Shown: positions 23,796 through 34,264, counted from the first letter of the stretch. The stretch is DNA of 64,000 nucleotides from Alphaproteobacteria bacterium HGW-Alphaproteobacteria-4 (GCA_002842855.1 PHEE01000006.1:44905-108904); one strand, 5' to 3'. Notes: generated from the sequence alone by a model not told the origin. Made by a program: numbers and translations.

Positions 23796-25316
23796 ATGAC
23801 CACGCCCAAGCCCGTTGTTTTGTGCATTCTCGATGGCTGGGGGGCGCGGGCGGAACGGCAGGGCAACGCGCCGCTGCTGGCCGAGACCCCGAACTTTGAC
23901 CGCATGATGGCAACCAACCCCAATGCGACGCTTGTCACGCATGGGCATGATGTGGGGCTGCCTGCCGGGCAGATGGGCAATTCCGAGGTCGGGCACACCA
24001 ATATCGGCGCGGGCCGGGTGGTGGCGATGGACCTTGGCGCGATTGATCTGGCGATCGAGGATGGCAGCTTTTACCGCAACGCGCCGCTGCTGGCATTTGT
24101 CGAAACGCTGAAGGCAAGCGGCGGCACCGCGCATCTGATGGGCGTGGTTTCGGATGGCGGCGTGCACGGGCATATCAGCCATGTGCTGGCGGCGTGCCGC
24201 GCGGTTGCAGGGGCCGGGGTGCCGGTGGTGCTGCACGCAATCACCGATGGGCGCGATGTGGCACCAAGCTCGGCTGCGGGGTTCATGGCCGATCTGGTGG
24301 CGGGCTTGCCCGCGGGCGCACGGGTGGCCACGGTGATCGGCCGCTACTGGGCGATGGACCGCGACAAGCGGTGGGAGCGGGTGGCACGGGCCAGTGAGGC
24401 GATGCTGCACGCCAAGGGCGATGCGGCGCCGGATGCGGTGGCAGCGGTAACGGCGGCCTACGCACGCGGCGAGACCGATGAGTTTATCGCACCCTCAGTG
24501 GTTGCGGGCTACGCCGGCGCCAAGGACGGCGACGGCTTTTTCTGCCTTAACTTCCGCGCCGACCGGGCACGCGAGATATTGCAGGCCGTGGGCGAGCCGG
24601 GGTTTGCGGCCTACCCGGTGGGGCTGCGCCCCAAGTGGGCAGCGATGCTGGGGATGGTCGATTATTCGACCCAGCACGATGCCTACATGACCGCCGCCTA
24701 CCCCAAGCAGACCATCAAGAACACGCTGGGCGAATGGGTCGCCAGCCACGGGCTGCGGCAGTTCCGTCTGGCGGAAACCGAGAAATACCCGCATGTGACG
24801 TTCTTTCTCAACGGTGGGCGCGAGACGCCCGAGGCGGGCGAGGCGCGCTACATGGCGCCGTCGCCCAAGGTTGCCACCTATGATTTGCAACCCGAAATGT
24901 CGGCACCCGAGGTGACCGACCATTTCGTGGCGGCGATTGGGGCGGGGTATGACCTGATCGTGGTCAACTATGCCAACCCCGACATGGTCGGCCACACCGG
25001 CAGCCTGCCCGCCGCGATTGCAGCCTGCGAAGAGATTGACCGCGATCTGGGCCGGGTGCTGGCGGCGCTGGAAGCGGCGGGGGGTGCGATGGTGCTGACC
25101 GCCGACCACGGCAATTGCGAAACCATGATCGACCCGGTGACGGGGGGGCCGCACACCGCCCATACCACCAACCCGGTGCCGGTGGTGCTGGTCGGCGGCC
25201 CGGCGGGGGTGCGGCTGCGCAAGGGGCGGTTGGCCGACCTTGCGCCGACGCTCCTCGATTTGATGGGCCTGCCGCTGCCGCCCGAGATGACGGGCAAAAG
25301 CCTGATCGTGCGCTGA
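23796..25316 (+). CDS. gpmI: 2,3-bisphosphoglycerate-independent phosphoglycerate mutase
   Basis: 506 residues, normal length. Interconverts 3- and 2-phosphoglycerate in glycolysis and gluconeogenesis with two Mn2+. Metal-binding CILDGWG (D13) and the phosphoserine nucleophile GQMGNSEVGHTNIG (S63) are visible, as are VSDGGVHGHISH and the C-terminal LTADHGNCETM. AAGGGGAG lies 6 bases before ATG 23796. It overlaps the following EnvC-like gene (TGATG) and heads a conserved gpmI - envC - ctpA - rppH cluster. Confidence 0.97.
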   Translation: MTTPKPVVLCILDGWGARAERQGNAPLLAETPNFDRMMATNPNATLVTHGHDVGLPAGQMGNSEVGHTNIGAGRVVAMDLGAIDLAIEDGSFYRNAPLLAFVETLKASGGTAHLMGVVSDGGVHGHISHVLAACRAVAGAGVPVVLHAITDGRDVAPSSAAGFMADLVAGLPAGARVATVIGRYWAMDRDKRWERVARASEAMLHAKGDAAPDAVAAVTAAYARGETDEFIAPSVVAGYAGAKDGDGFFCLNFRADRAREILQAVGEPGFAAYPVGLRPKWAAMLGMVDYSTQHDAYMTAAYPKQTIKNTLGEWVASHGLRQFRLAETEKYPHVTFFLNGGRETPEAGEARYMAPSPKVATYDLQPEMSAPEVTDHFVAAIGAGYDLIVVNYANPDMVGHTGSLPAAIAACEEIDRDLGRVLAALEAAGGAMVLTADHGNCETMIDPVTGGPHTAHTTNPVPVVLVGGPAGVRLRKGRLADLAPTLLDLMGLPLPPEMTGKSLIVR

Positions 25317-26449
25317 TGTGGCGGGCGCTGGTTCTGGCGGTGGTGCTGGGTGCGGGTGCCGCGCGGGCCGAGGTAAGCGCGACCGACGCGGCGCGTGCGG
25401 CTGCCGAGGATTTGCGCGGCACGATTGCGGCGCTGGATGCGGCGCAGCGGGCATCGGACCGGGTGGCGGCGCTGACCGCAACCATCGGCGCCTATGAGCG
25501 GGGGCTGGCCGCGCTGCGCGAGGGTTTGCGGCGGGTGGCAGTGCGTGAAGCCGAGATTGCCGCCGGGTTTGCCGCACGGCAAGAGGAGATCGGGCGGTTG
25601 CTGGCGGTGATGGCGTCGATCCAGCGCACCGACGCGCCGCTGCTGTTGCTGCATCCGGCCGGGGCGCTGGGCGCCGCGCGCACCGGTATGGTGTTGTCGG
25701 AGGTGACGCCTGCGCTGCAGGCCCGTGCCGATGCGCTGCGCGCCGATCTGGAAGAACTGAACGCCCTGCGCGCGCTCGAGGAGGGGGCCGCAGCGACGCT
25801 GGCGGCGGGGCTTGCCTCGGCGCAGGGCGCACGCTCGGCGCTGAGCAAGGCGGTGGCCGAGCGCACCGATCTGCCCAAGCGCTACCTTGAGGAACCCGCC
25901 GACCTGACGGCGCTGCTGCAATCGGCCGAGACGCTGGACGGGTTTGCGATCGGGCTGGCAGATATGGAAACCGATATCGGCGCGCCGAGGGCCGATTTTG
26001 CCGGGGCGAAGGGGCGTCTGCCGCTGCCGGTGCTGGGCCGGGTGCTGCGCCGCATGAACGAGGCCGACGCGGCCGGCATCCGCCGCCCCGGCCTGATTGT
26101 GGCCACCGAACCGGGCGCGCTGGTGACGGCGCCATGGGCCGCGACGATCCGGTACCGCGGGCCGCTGCTCGACTACGGAAATGTGATGATTGTCGAGCCC
26201 GCAACGGGCTATCTTCTGGTACTGGCGGGGCTTGGCACGGTTTATGGTGAAACCGGAGATGTGCTGGCGGCAGGGGCGCCGCTGGGATTGATGGGCGGCA
26301 ACATGCCTGCTACGGGCGATTTCGGGCAAGTGGCGCAACAAGGCGGTGGCGCTGCCCGCAGCGAAACGCTTTATATGGAACTTAGACAGGGCAAGACGCC
26401 CGTGGACCCGGCCGAGTGGTTCACCATGACAAGCGATAACCAGGGGTAA
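25316..26449 (+). CDS. EnvC-like murein hydrolase activator with degenerate LytM domain
   Basis: 377 residues: signal peptide (MWRALVLAVVLGAGAARAE), long coiled coil (about 20-215), then a C-terminal LytM/M23 fold (about 255-370). In active M23 peptidases the YGNxxxIxH segment carries a zinc histidine; here it reads YGNVMIVEPATGYLLVLAGL with no histidine, and the final HxH is replaced in LYMELRQGKTPV. It is therefore probably not a peptidase but an activator of N-acetylmuramoyl amidases at division, as with EnvC. It lies between gpmI (overlap) and ctpA (3 bases). Confidence 0.88.
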   Translation: MWRALVLAVVLGAGAARAEVSATDAARAAAEDLRGTIAALDAAQRASDRVAALTATIGAYERGLAALREGLRRVAVREAEIAAGFAARQEEIGRLLAVMASIQRTDAPLLLLHPAGALGAARTGMVLSEVTPALQARADALRADLEELNALRALEEGAAATLAAGLASAQGARSALSKAVAERTDLPKRYLEEPADLTALLQSAETLDGFAIGLADMETDIGAPRADFAGAKGRLPLPVLGRVLRRMNEADAAGIRRPGLIVATEPGALVTAPWAATIRYRGPLLDYGNVMIVEPATGYLLVLAGLGTVYGETGDVLAAGAPLGLMGGNMPATGDFGQVAQQGGGAARSETLYMELRQGKTPVDPAEWFTMTSDNQG

Positions 26450-26452
26450 AGG

Positions 26453-27790
26453 ATGAAGAAATTCGTGATCGCCGCGCTGTGCGGCACCGTTGCGGGGGCG
26501 CTTCTGACCACGCAATACGCTGGGCCTCTGGTGGCGCAAGAGGCTGCGAGGCCGTCATCGGTCTATGAGCAACTCGACCTGTTCGGTTCGATCTTCGAGC
26601 GGATCCGGGCCGATTATGTGGAAGAGGTCGATTCGCAAAAGCTGATCGAGGCGGCGATCAACGGCATGCTGACCTCGCTTGATCCGCATTCAAGCTACCT
26701 GCCGCCCGATGACTATGCCGATATGCGGGTGCAGACGCGCGGCAGCTTTGGCGGGCTGGGCATCGAGGTGACGCAGGAAGAGGGCTTCGTGAAGGTGGTT
26801 TCGCCGATGGATGGCACCCCGGCGGACGCGGCGGGCATTCAGGCGGGCGACTTCATTACCCATGTCGATGGCGAATCGGTGCTGGGGCTGACGCTCGATC
26901 AGGCGGTGGACAAGATGCGCGGGCCGGTGGGCAGCGAGATCATCATCACCGTGGTGCGCGACGGGCGGCCGGAGCCGTTTGATGTGTCGATCATCCGCGA
27001 CACCATCAAGTTGACGGCGGTGAAGGGGCGCACCGAGGGCAAGGCGGTGGTGCTGCGGATTTCCACCTTCAACGATCAGACCTTCGCCAACCTTGAGGAG
27101 AGCATTGCGGCGGCGATTGCCGAGCTCGGCGGCATCGACAATGTTTCGGGTTTCGTGATCGATCTGCGCAACAACCCCGGCGGGCTTTTGACGCAGGCGA
27201 TCAAGGTTTCGGATGCTTTCCTTGACGCGGGCGAGATTGTTTCGACCCGTGGCCGCGACCCGTCGCAGAGCGAGCGCTTCAATGCCCAGCCGGGCGATCT
27301 GGCGCAGGGCAAGCCGGTGGTGGTGCTGATCAACGGCGGTTCGGCTTCGGCATCGGAGATTGTCACCGGAGCGCTGCAAGATCACCACCGCGCGATCGTG
27401 GTGGGCACCAAATCGTTCGGCAAGGGCTCGGTGCAGACCGTGATGCCGATCCGGGGTGACGGCGCGATGCGGCTGACCACCTCGCGCTACTACACGCCGT
27501 CGGGCCGCTCGATCCAGTCGCTGGGCATTGCGCCGGATATCGTGGTGCAGCAACCGCCGCGCGCCCCGGTGACCGCCGAGGAACCCGCATCGGCGACCAC
27601 AGCCAACCGCAATGAGGCGGCACTGCGCGGCGCGATCACCAACGATTCGATGACCGAAGATGAAAAGGCGCAGTTTCTGGCCGAACAGCAGCGCGCCGAA
27701 GATGCGGCCAAGCTGCGCGTCGATGACTACCAACTGGCCTATGCGATCGACATCCTGACCGGGATGTCGAAGCTTGCCGCAGTCAAGTGA
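26453..27790 (+). CDS. ctpA: S41-family C-terminal processing peptidase
   Basis: 445 residues: signal/anchor sequence (about 1-29), PDZ domain (about 95-175, [10 protein letters not shown]) and S41 protease domain with catalytic S299 ([11 protein letters not shown]) and K324 ([11 protein letters not shown]). It cleaves C-termini of periplasmic proteins, often peptidoglycan hydrolases, which fits the EnvC-like neighbour. AGGGGTAAAGG precedes the ATG. A GC hairpin follows the gene. Confidence 0.95.
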   Translation: MKKFVIAALCGTVAGALLTTQYAGPLVAQEAARPSSVYEQLDLFGSIFERIRADYVEEVDSQKLIEAAINGMLTSLDPHSSYLPPDDYADMRVQTRGSFGGLGIEVTQEEGFVKVVSPMDGTPADAAGIQAGDFITHVDGESVLGLTLDQAVDKMRGPVGSEIIITVVRDGRPEPFDVSIIRDTIKLTAVKGRTEGKAVVLRISTFNDQTFANLEESIAAAIAELGGIDNVSGFVIDLRNNPGGLLTQAIKVSDAFLDAGEIVSTRGRDPSQSERFNAQPGDLAQGKPVVVLINGGSASASEIVTGALQDHHRAIVVGTKSFGKGSVQTVMPIRGDGAMRLTTSRYYTPSGRSIQSLGIAPDIVVQQPPRAPVTAEEPASATTANRNEAALRGAITNDSMTEDEKAQFLAEQQRAEDAAKLRVDDYQLAYAIDILTGMSKLAAVK

Positions 27791-27796
27791 TACCCC

Positions 27797-27816
27797 GGGG
27801 GCGGGCAACCGCCCCC
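27797..27816 (+). terminator. Hairpin between ctpA and rppH
   Basis: GGGGGCGG (27797-27804) pairs with CCGCCCCC (27809-27816) with a four-base loop. No T-run, so it may be a partial terminator or mRNA 3'-end stabiliser. Confidence 0.5.
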
Positions 27817-27837
27817 GTTGCACGAGAAAGCGCGCCC

Positions 27838-28323
27838 ATGACCCCGAAAAATATCGCCGCCCTGCCATACCGCCCCTGCGTCGGGGTGGTGCTGGTCAAT
27901 CCGGCCGGGTTGGTCTTTGCCGGGCAGCGGATCGACAACCCCGGCCCGGCATGGCAGATGCCGCAGGGCGGCATCGATGCGGGCGAAGCCCCGCGCGCGG
28001 CGGCGCTGCGCGAGCTTTGGGAAGAAACCGGCATTACCCCCGATCTGGTTGAGGTGGCCGCCAACACCCCCGATTGGCTGACCTATGATCTGCCGCCCGA
28101 GATGGTCGGCAAGATCTGGGGCGGTAAATACCGTGGCCAGCGCCAGCTGTGGTATCTGATGCACTTTCTGGGCCGTGACGATCAGGTGGCAATCGACACC
28201 CCGCACCCCGAGTTTGACCGCTGGCGCTGGATTGGTGCCGACGAGCTTTTGGGCAGCATCGTGCCGTTCAAGCGCGACGTCTATGAGGCGGTGATTGCCG
28301 CCTTCCGCCCGCATCTGGCGTGA
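27838..28323 (+). CDS. rppH: RNA pyrophosphohydrolase (Nudix)
   Basis: 161 residues. RppH removes pyrophosphate from mRNA 5' ends and starts RNase E decay. Start [11 protein letters not shown] and the Nudix box G45-x5... with RELWEETGI (R58, E59, E62, E63) are clear; [18 protein letters not shown] is an RppH-specific block. ATG 27838 gives the standard N-terminus. Confidence 0.93.
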   Translation: MTPKNIAALPYRPCVGVVLVNPAGLVFAGQRIDNPGPAWQMPQGGIDAGEAPRAAALRELWEETGITPDLVEVAANTPDWLTYDLPPEMVGKIWGGKYRGQRQLWYLMHFLGRDDQVAIDTPHPEFDRWRWIGADELLGSIVPFKRDVYEAVIAAFRPHLA

Positions 28324-28330
28324 TCTTGCA

Positions 28331-28363
28331 GCTTGCCTTGGCGCAAATATCCCCGCCGGAGGC
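28331..28363 (+). repeat. Interspersed Rhodobacteraceae repeat after rppH
   Basis: 33 bases, GCTTGCCTTGGC then two variable bases then AAATATCCCCGCCGGAGGC, 31 of 33 identical to 48580-48612. Starts 8 bases after the stop codon. Confidence 0.75.
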
Positions 28364-28368
28364 CCTTG

Positions 28369-29613
28369 CTACCGCAGCGTCTTCAACAAATCCTCGGTTG
28401 CGTAGCCATCGGCCAGCATCCCGCGCGCGCGCTGAAAGGCGGCGATGGCGGCGGTGGTGTTGGGGCCGATCTTGCCGTCGGCGCCCTGCGTGTCGAACCC
28501 GGCTGCGGTCAGGCGGTTCTGCAACTCGATCCGTTCGGAAAGGCTGAGCAGCCGGGTGCCGCGCGGCCAGGCGGCGCCAAAGGGCTTGCCGCCCGCCAGA
28601 CGGTCGGCAAGGTGGCCGACGCCGATCACATAGGCGTCGGCGGTATTGTAGCGCGCGATGGCGAAGAAGTTGGACCAGAGCAGAAATGCCGGGCCGCGCG
28701 CGCCTGCGGGCAGCAAGACCGAGGCAAGGCCGTGGTCGGGTGGCACCCCACCACCCGGCAGGCGCACCCCCATTGCCACCCAGTCGGCGTGGGCGCGGCG
28801 GCGGTTCTTGCCGGTGGCGGCGTAATTGAAGCCTTCGGGCAGCACCACCTCGGCGCCCCAGGGCTGGCCCTTCACCCAACCTGCGCGGGCGAGGTAGGCG
28901 GCGGTCGAGGCAAGTGCATCGGCGGGGTCATCGCCCCAGATGTCGCGCTTGCCATCACCGGTGAAATCTTCGGCATAGGCCAGATACGAGGTGGGAATGA
29001 ACTGGGTATGCCCCATTGCCCCGGCCCAGGAACCCACCAGATGCCGGGCATCGACCTCGCGCGCTTCGATGATCTGCAAGGCGGCGATCAGCTGGGATTC
29101 GAAAAAATCGCCGCGCCGCCCGTCATAGGCCAGCGTGGCGAGTGCGGGTAATATCGGGTTGCCGCCGCGCTGGCGGCCAAAGTTGGTTTCCATCCCCCAG
29201 ATCGCGGCCAGCACCTCGCGTTCGACGCCGTAGCGGGCTTCGAGCGCTGCAAACAGGGGCTTGCGCTCGGTCAGCTCGGATTGGCCGGTCTGGACGCGGG
29301 TGGCGGAAACGGCGGTATCGAGATAGTCCCAGATCGGCTGGTCGAACTCGTTCTGGCGGCGGTCGCGGCGGATCACGTCGGGGTCGAAGTGCAGGCCCTC
29401 GGTGGCGGCGGCGAAGGTTTGGGCAGAAACGCCGGCGGCAAGGGCGCGGGGCCGAAAGGCGGTCAGCCAGCGCTGGAAGCCGGCCTCGGTCGCGGCGTCG
29501 GCGATTGTCTGAGCCTGGGCGGGCATGGCACCTCCGGCGGTGGTTTCGGCGCGGCCCGCGCAGGCGGCAAGGGCAAGCGTGGCGGCGGCAAGGGTGGCGG
29601 TAACGGGGTGCAT
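28369..29613 (-). CDS. Lytic murein transglycosylase (MltB-like lipoprotein with peptidoglycan-binding domain)
   Basis: 414 residues. N-terminal LALAACAG has a lipobox with C18, predicting outer-membrane anchoring. Residues 45-320 are an SLT family 3 (MltB) catalytic domain with catalytic E142 in IWGMETNFGR, and GAMGHTQFIPTSYL. Residues about 350-414 form a PG_binding_1 domain ending DGYATEDLLKTLR. It cuts glycan strands to 1,6-anhydromuropeptides. The start at 29613 gives the signal; upstream ATG at 29664 adds a non-signal extension. Confidence 0.93.
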   Translation of the reverse strand: MHPVTATLAAATLALAACAGRAETTAGGAMPAQAQTIADAATEAGFQRWLTAFRPRALAAGVSAQTFAAATEGLHFDPDVIRRDRRQNEFDQPIWDYLDTAVSATRVQTGQSELTERKPLFAALEARYGVEREVLAAIWGMETNFGRQRGGNPILPALATLAYDGRRGDFFESQLIAALQIIEAREVDARHLVGSWAGAMGHTQFIPTSYLAYAEDFTGDGKRDIWGDDPADALASTAAYLARAGWVKGQPWGAEVVLPEGFNYAATGKNRRRAHADWVAMGVRLPGGGVPPDHGLASVLLPAGARGPAFLLWSNFFAIARYNTADAYVIGVGHLADRLAGGKPFGAAWPRGTRLLSLSERIELQNRLTAAGFDTQGADGKIGPNTTAAIAAFQRARGMLADGYATEDLLKTLR

Positions 29614-29726
29614 GGGCTGCCTGTTGTTTCGTGGCAGTCTAGCGCAGGCCGGGGCCGGGGCCAATGCCGGGGCGGCAAGGTGCCATGGTTTCAGCGGCTT
29701 TCTGCCCGAAGGCGCTGCGGGGCGGC

Positions 29727-30089
29727 TTAGTCTTTCTCCGGCCGCGCGTCGCCAAAGAAGGGTTCCATCTGGGCCACGATCACTGCGTTTTCGGCCAGCG
29801 CTCGGGCCATCAGGGCGTGTTCTTCGGGGTCGATCTCGTCGCCTGCGGCTTCACGCTCGGCAAGGCTGCCGTAGCCGGTGACATCCAAAGGCGAGAGGTC
29901 GGCGGTTTTCAGCACCGCCACCGCCTCGCGCACCGCCTCGGCCTCGTCCACGCCGGTGGCATAAAGCAGCAACCCCGCCCCGGTGGCCCCCTTCGGCAGC
30001 CCGTCGCCCGCCTTGCGGCCAACCTCGACCAGCAGGGTGAATACCTGCTGCGGGCGTTTTTCACGCGGGGGTTCGGGGGCCTCAGTCAC
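29727..30089 (-). CDS. Conserved hypothetical protein downstream of dapD
   Basis: 120 residues from GTG at 30089, overlapping the end of dapD by 8 bases. It reads [17 protein letters not shown] at the start, then a mixed fold ([40 protein letters not shown]) and ends with [12 protein letters not shown]. No signal peptide. No family recognised; it looks like a real protein by composition and coupling. An upstream TTG/ATG start would lie inside dapD. Confidence 0.7.
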   Translation of the reverse strand: MTEAPEPPREKRPQQVFTLLVEVGRKAGDGLPKGATGAGLLLYATGVDEAEAVREAVAVLKTADLSPLDVTGYGSLAEREAAGDEIDPEEHALMARALAENAVIVAQMEPFFGDARPEKD

Positions 30090-30924
30090 GCAACAGCTCG
30101 TTGATCGAGGTTTTCGAGCGGGTCTGCGCATCGACCCGTTTCACGATCACCGCGCAGTAGAGGTTGACCCCCTTCGAGGGCAGCGAGCCCGCGACCACGA
30201 CCGAGCCTGCGGGCACCTCGCCATAGCTGACCGCCCCGGTTTCGCGGTCGTAGATTTTGGTGGATTGGCCGATGAACACCCCCATGCCGAGCACCGAGCC
30301 TTCGCGGATGATGCAGCCCTCGACAACCTCGGACCGCGCGCCGATGAAGCAGTTGTCTTCGATGATGGTGGGGCCAGCCTGCATCGGCTCTAACACACCG
30401 CCGATGCCGACCCCGCCGGAAAGGTGCACGTTGCGGCCAATCTGCGCGCAAGAGCCGACCGTGGCCCAGGTATCGACCATGGTGCCTTCGCCGACGTAGG
30501 CGCCGACGTTGACGTAAGACGGCATCAGGACCGCGCCGGGGGCGATGAAGGCCGAGCGGCGCACGGTGCAGTTGGGCACCGCGCGAAAGCCCGCCGCGCG
30601 CCAGTCGGCCTCGGTCCAGCCCTTGAACTTGCTGTCAACCTTGTCCCACCAGCCGCCACCCTGCGGGCCGCCGGGCTGAATGGCCATGTCGTTCAGCCGA
30701 AAGCTCAGCAACACCGCCTTTTTCGCCCATTGGTTCACCTGCCAGTGGCCATCGGGCTGCCGCTCGGCCACCCGCAGGCGGCCCTTGTCAAGCTCTTCCA
30801 GCGTTGCCTCGACCGCCTCGCGCACCGCGCCACGGGTGGCCGGGCTGAGGGTATCGCGCGCCTCCCAGGCGGCGTTGATGGTGGCTTCAAGGGCGCTTGG
30901 GGGCATGGCTCGCATCGCTTTCAT
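30082..30924 (-). CDS. dapD: 2,3,4,5-tetrahydropyridine-2,6-dicarboxylate N-succinyltransferase
   Basis: 280 residues. Succinylates tetrahydrodipicolinate in lysine/meso-diaminopimelate synthesis. The C-terminal left-handed beta helix is clear from hexapeptide repeats ([60 protein letters not shown]). The N-terminus [14 protein letters not shown] is typical; the start may be the third methionine (30906) rather than 30924 since MPPSALE fits the family better. Confidence 0.95.
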   Translation of the reverse strand: MKAMRAMPPSALEATINAAWEARDTLSPATRGAVREAVEATLEELDKGRLRVAERQPDGHWQVNQWAKKAVLLSFRLNDMAIQPGGPQGGGWWDKVDSKFKGWTEADWRAAGFRAVPNCTVRRSAFIAPGAVLMPSYVNVGAYVGEGTMVDTWATVGSCAQIGRNVHLSGGVGIGGVLEPMQAGPTIIEDNCFIGARSEVVEGCIIREGSVLGMGVFIGQSTKIYDRETGAVSYGEVPAGSVVVAGSLPSKGVNLYCAVIVKRVDAQTRSKTSINELLRD

Positions 30925-31005
30925 ATGGCATTGAGTGGCCTCAGCCTATAATCGGAGCAGACCCGCCGCGCAATGCGCCAGGCCTGCTGTCCAAGGAGAC
31001 CCGTG

Positions 31006-31827
31006 ATGAAGGATGACACCCGCAGCCACCCGTTCCGCGATTCGGTGCAGGATGTCGCCGCCTCGCACCGGATTCCCGATACACCGCAGACCCGTGCCCC
31101 GGCCTACCGGCTGGCCTTTACCGACACCGAGTTTCTGATGCGCGAAGAGCTGCGACCGGTGCGGTTGCAGCTTGAGCTGTTGAAGCCGCAGATGATTCTG
31201 GACGAACGCGGCATCAACACCACGGTGGTGATGTTCGGCGGCGCGCGGATACCGGCACCCGAGCTTGCCCACACCGCCAAGGTGCCGGCGCTGGGCGAAC
31301 TCAGCCACTATTACGAAGAGGCGCGGCGCTTTGCCTTCATGATGACCGAGCAGAGCATGGCCAGCTACGGGCGCGAAAACGTGATCTGCACCGGCGGCGG
31401 GCCGGGGGTGATGGAGGCGGGCAACCGCGGCGCGCATGAGGCGGGCGGCCAGAGCATCGGCTTCAACATCGTGCTGCCACATGAACAGGCGCCCAACCCC
31501 TATGTGACGCCGGACCTCAGCTTCAACTTTCACTATTTCGCAATTCGCAAGATGCATTTCCTGATGCGGGCGCGGGCGGTCTGCGTGTTTCCGGGCGGCT
31601 TTGGCACCATGGACGAGATGTTCGAGGCGCTGACGCTGATCCAGACCGGGCGGATGAAGCGCATCCCCTTCATCCTCTTTGGCCGGGTGTTCTGGGAAAA
31701 GGTGATCAACTGGCAGGCGCTCTGCGAGGCCGGCACAATCTCGCCCGAGGATCTGGCGCTGATTTCCTTCGTCGAAACTGCCGAAGAGGCGGTGGCGGTG
31801 ATCTACGGCTGGAAGAACGGGGTTTAG
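31006..31827 (+). CDS. LOG-family protein (TIGR00730-like Rossmann fold)
   Basis: 273 residues. ICTGGGPGVMEAGNRGA and VFPGGFGTMDEMFE carry the GGGxGxM and PGGxGTxxE signatures of the LOG / lysine-decarboxylase-like family, which hydrolyses nucleoside monophosphates such as cytokinin ribotides or AMP. The longer N-terminus (about 90 residues before VVMFGGARIP) is typical of bacterial YgdH/PpnN-like or type II forms. GGAGA lies 6 bases before the ATG. Physiological substrate uncertain. Confidence 0.87.
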   Translation: MKDDTRSHPFRDSVQDVAASHRIPDTPQTRAPAYRLAFTDTEFLMREELRPVRLQLELLKPQMILDERGINTTVVMFGGARIPAPELAHTAKVPALGELSHYYEEARRFAFMMTEQSMASYGRENVICTGGGPGVMEAGNRGAHEAGGQSIGFNIVLPHEQAPNPYVTPDLSFNFHYFAIRKMHFLMRARAVCVFPGGFGTMDEMFEALTLIQTGRMKRIPFILFGRVFWEKVINWQALCEAGTISPEDLALISFVETAEEAVAVIYGWKNGV

Positions 31828-33035
31828 GGTGCCCCGCGCTGCCAGCCGGGGGCGAAATCGAGGCTGTTGCAGCCGGAAAATGCGGCGAGGCGGGTGAGTT
31901 CGGCCTCTAGCCGGGCAAGGCGCGCCTTGGTCAGCGGCGCACCGGGTTCGCTCCAGAAGGCGCGGGTGGCGAGGGTGGCGGTGGCGCGGTCGGCGCGGGT
32001 GTCGATGCGGCCGATCAGCCGCGCACCCTCCAGAACCGGGAAAACGTAATAGCCAAAGCGGCGCTGTGGTTCGGGCACGAACACCTCGATGCGGTAGTGA
32101 AAGCTGAACAGGTGCTCGGTGCGGGCGCGGTCGCGGAGCGCCGGGTCAAAGGGGGAGAGGATGCGCAGGCGGGCGGGCGGCTCGGGGGCGGCTTCGGCGC
32201 GGGCCAGCAGGTCGGGGCGGGCATAGGCGCGGCGCGGGCCGCCATCGGCACCTTGCACCGCAACCTCGATCAGATCGCCGCGCGCCAGCGCCGCCCGGCA
32301 CCAGCCGCGCGCCGCATCGGGGGTGACGGCGCGCCAGAACGCCGCAAGCTCGCCCGAAGTGGCAAAGCCAAGCCGGTCGAGCGCCGACGTGCAGGCCCAG
32401 TCAAGCGTTTCTTCCGCCGAAGGGGCGGCGGCGCGCAGGTCGGCGGGAATGACCCGCTCGGTCAGGTCATAGACCTTCTGGAAGCCCTCGCGCCGGGTGA
32501 TCGCCAGCGCGCCGGTGCGCCAGAGCCATTCGAGCGCGGTTTTTGAAGGGTGCCAATCCCACCAGCCGCCCTTGCCCCGCGCCTCGCCCGCGCCGACCTC
32601 GGAGGCCTTCACCGGGCCATCGGCCTCGATCCGCCGCAGGATCGTGTCGAATTGCGCCTCATAGCCCTCGCGGAACCATTTGCGCCAGTTGCCGTGCAAG
32701 CGCTCGGCATCGCGCGCAAAACGGTGGCGCCAGTGCGGGTAAAGCGCGATCGGCAGGATTGCGGCATCATGCGTCCAGTGTTCCCAAAGCGCGCGGCGCG
32801 CCAGAAGGGGCGGCAGCGCCTCGGCGCGGTAGCCTTGGCGGCGGGCGCGCAGAATCATGTGATGGGCGCGCGCCACGGTGGTGATGCTGTCAACCTGAAC
32901 GAAACCCAAACTGTCGATCAGGCCCGCCAGTGCCGCATCCTTGGCGGCGCCGGTGGGCGCGGCGGCAAGGCCCGCACCCGCCAGAAACAGGCGGCGGGCG
33001 GCAGGGTTGGGCAGAAGCGGCAGCGCGGCGCCCAT
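31824..33035 (-). CDS. YcaQ/AlkX-like winged-helix DNA glycosylase (HTH_42)
   Basis: 403 residues. The family hallmark LGFVQVDSI contains the catalytic QxD motif used by YcaQ-type glycosylases to release alkylated bases and unhook interstrand crosslinks. Further landmarks: YDLTERVIPADLR, LRILSPFDPALRDR and the C-terminal HYRIEVFVPEPQRRFGYYVF. The start at 33035 is 5 bases after the rlmN stop, so they are cotranscribed. Its last 4 bases overlap the end of the convergent LOG gene. Confidence 0.85.
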   Translation of the reverse strand: MGAALPLLPNPAARRLFLAGAGLAAAPTGAAKDAALAGLIDSLGFVQVDSITTVARAHHMILRARRQGYRAEALPPLLARRALWEHWTHDAAILPIALYPHWRHRFARDAERLHGNWRKWFREGYEAQFDTILRRIEADGPVKASEVGAGEARGKGGWWDWHPSKTALEWLWRTGALAITRREGFQKVYDLTERVIPADLRAAAPSAEETLDWACTSALDRLGFATSGELAAFWRAVTPDAARGWCRAALARGDLIEVAVQGADGGPRRAYARPDLLARAEAAPEPPARLRILSPFDPALRDRARTEHLFSFHYRIEVFVPEPQRRFGYYVFPVLEGARLIGRIDTRADRATATLATRAFWSEPGAPLTKARLARLEAELTRLAAFSGCNSLDFAPGWQRGAP

Positions 33036-33040
33036 GCGGC

Positions 33041-34264
33041 CTAATGCAGATCGGGCGCATCGGGGCGGCGGGCCACCCGCGGCGGCACCGGCAGACCCGC
33101 CTCGGCGGCGATCTCGGCGCGGCTTTTGCGCGCCCGTTCGGTGGCCGATTTCAACTGCCCGCAGGCGGCCATGATGTCTTCGCCGCGCGGGGTGCGAATG
33201 GGGCTGGCGTAGCCCGCGTTGTGGATGATGTCTGCAAAAGCGTGGATGCGGTTGCCGGATGAGCGCTTGTAGGGCGCGCCGGGCCATTCGTTGAACGGAA
33301 TCAGGTTCACCTTGGCCGGAATGCCCTGCAACAGCGCCACCAGCCGGTGCGCATCATCCTTGGTGTCATTTACGCCTTCAAGCATCACATATTCAAAGGT
33401 GATACGCTCGGAATTGCTGAGGCCGGGGTAGGCGCGCAGGGCATCAAGCAGGGTGGCGATGTTCCATTTGCGGTTGATCGGCACCAGTGTATCGCGCACC
33501 GCATCGGTGGTGGCGTGGAACGAGACCGCCAGCAGGCAGCCGATTTCGGTAGCGGTGCGGGCAATCTCGGGCACCACGCCCGAGGTGGAAAGCGTGATCC
33601 GGCGGCGGCCAAGGGCGATGCCCTCGTTATCCATTACCACCTTCATCGCGTCGCGGACATTCTCGAAATTGTAAAGCGGTTCGCCCATGCCCATCAGCAC
33701 AACGTTCGAGATCAGCCGGGTTTCGTCCTTGGGCGCGCCGCGCATCGGCCATTCGCCCAGATCATCGCGTGCCAGCATCACCTGCCCGACAATCTCGCCA
33801 GCGGTCAGGTTGCGCACCAGCATCTGGGTGCCGGTGTGGCAGAAGGTGCACGACAGCGTGCAGCCGACCTGAGACGAAATGCACAGCGTGCCGCGGTCTT
33901 CCTCGGGGATGTAGACCACCTCGACCTCGTGCCCGCCGGCGACGCGCACCAGATACTTGCGGGTGCCGTCATCGGAAATCTGGCGGGTGACAACCTCGGG
34001 CAGGGTAATCTCGAAATGCGCGGCCAGCAGGGCGCGGTAGTCCTTGGCAAGGTTGCTCATCGCGGCAAAATCGCGGCAACCCCAATGGTAGACCCACTGC
34101 CAGACCTGCCCAAGGCGCATGTTCGCCTGCTTTTCGGGCGTGCCCGCCGCCACCAGCGCGGCGCGCAGCTGGTCGCGGGTGAGACCGACAATATTGATGC
34201 GCGCGCCATCGGGCCGCTGACGCGGCAGCACACGGACATCCGGGGTAAGGGCGGCAGCGGTCAT
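33041..34264 (-). CDS. rlmN: 23S rRNA/tRNA adenine-2 C2-methyltransferase
   Basis: 407 residues from 34264 (a start at 34297 would add 11). Radical-SAM cluster motif C135-x3-C139-x2-C142 in [15 protein letters not shown], and the methyl-carrying cysteine region IMAACGQL near the C-terminus. RlmN methylates A2503 of 23S rRNA and A37 of some tRNAs by a ping-pong radical mechanism. [17 protein letters not shown] is another family block. Followed closely by the YcaQ-like gene. Confidence 0.96.
   Translation of the reverse strand: MTAAALTPDVRVLPRQRPDGARINIVGLTRDQLRAALVAAGTPEKQANMRLGQVWQWVYHWGCRDFAAMSNLAKDYRALLAAHFEITLPEVVTRQISDDGTRKYLVRVAGGHEVEVVYIPEEDRGTLCISSQVGCTLSCTFCHTGTQMLVRNLTAGEIVGQVMLARDDLGEWPMRGAPKDETRLISNVVLMGMGEPLYNFENVRDAMKVVMDNEGIALGRRRITLSTSGVVPEIARTATEIGCLLAVSFHATTDAVRDTLVPINRKWNIATLLDALRAYPGLSNSERITFEYVMLEGVNDTKDDAHRLVALLQGIPAKVNLIPFNEWPGAPYKRSSGNRIHAFADIIHNAGYASPIRTPRGEDIMAACGQLKSATERARKSRAEIAAEAGLPVPPRVARRPDAPDLH

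Noticed and set aside
22890..24410. 506-codon minus-strand frame containing the methyltransferase
   Set aside because: The upstream half is antisense to gpmI, which is a full-length conserved enzyme; only the C-terminal 251 codons are kept.
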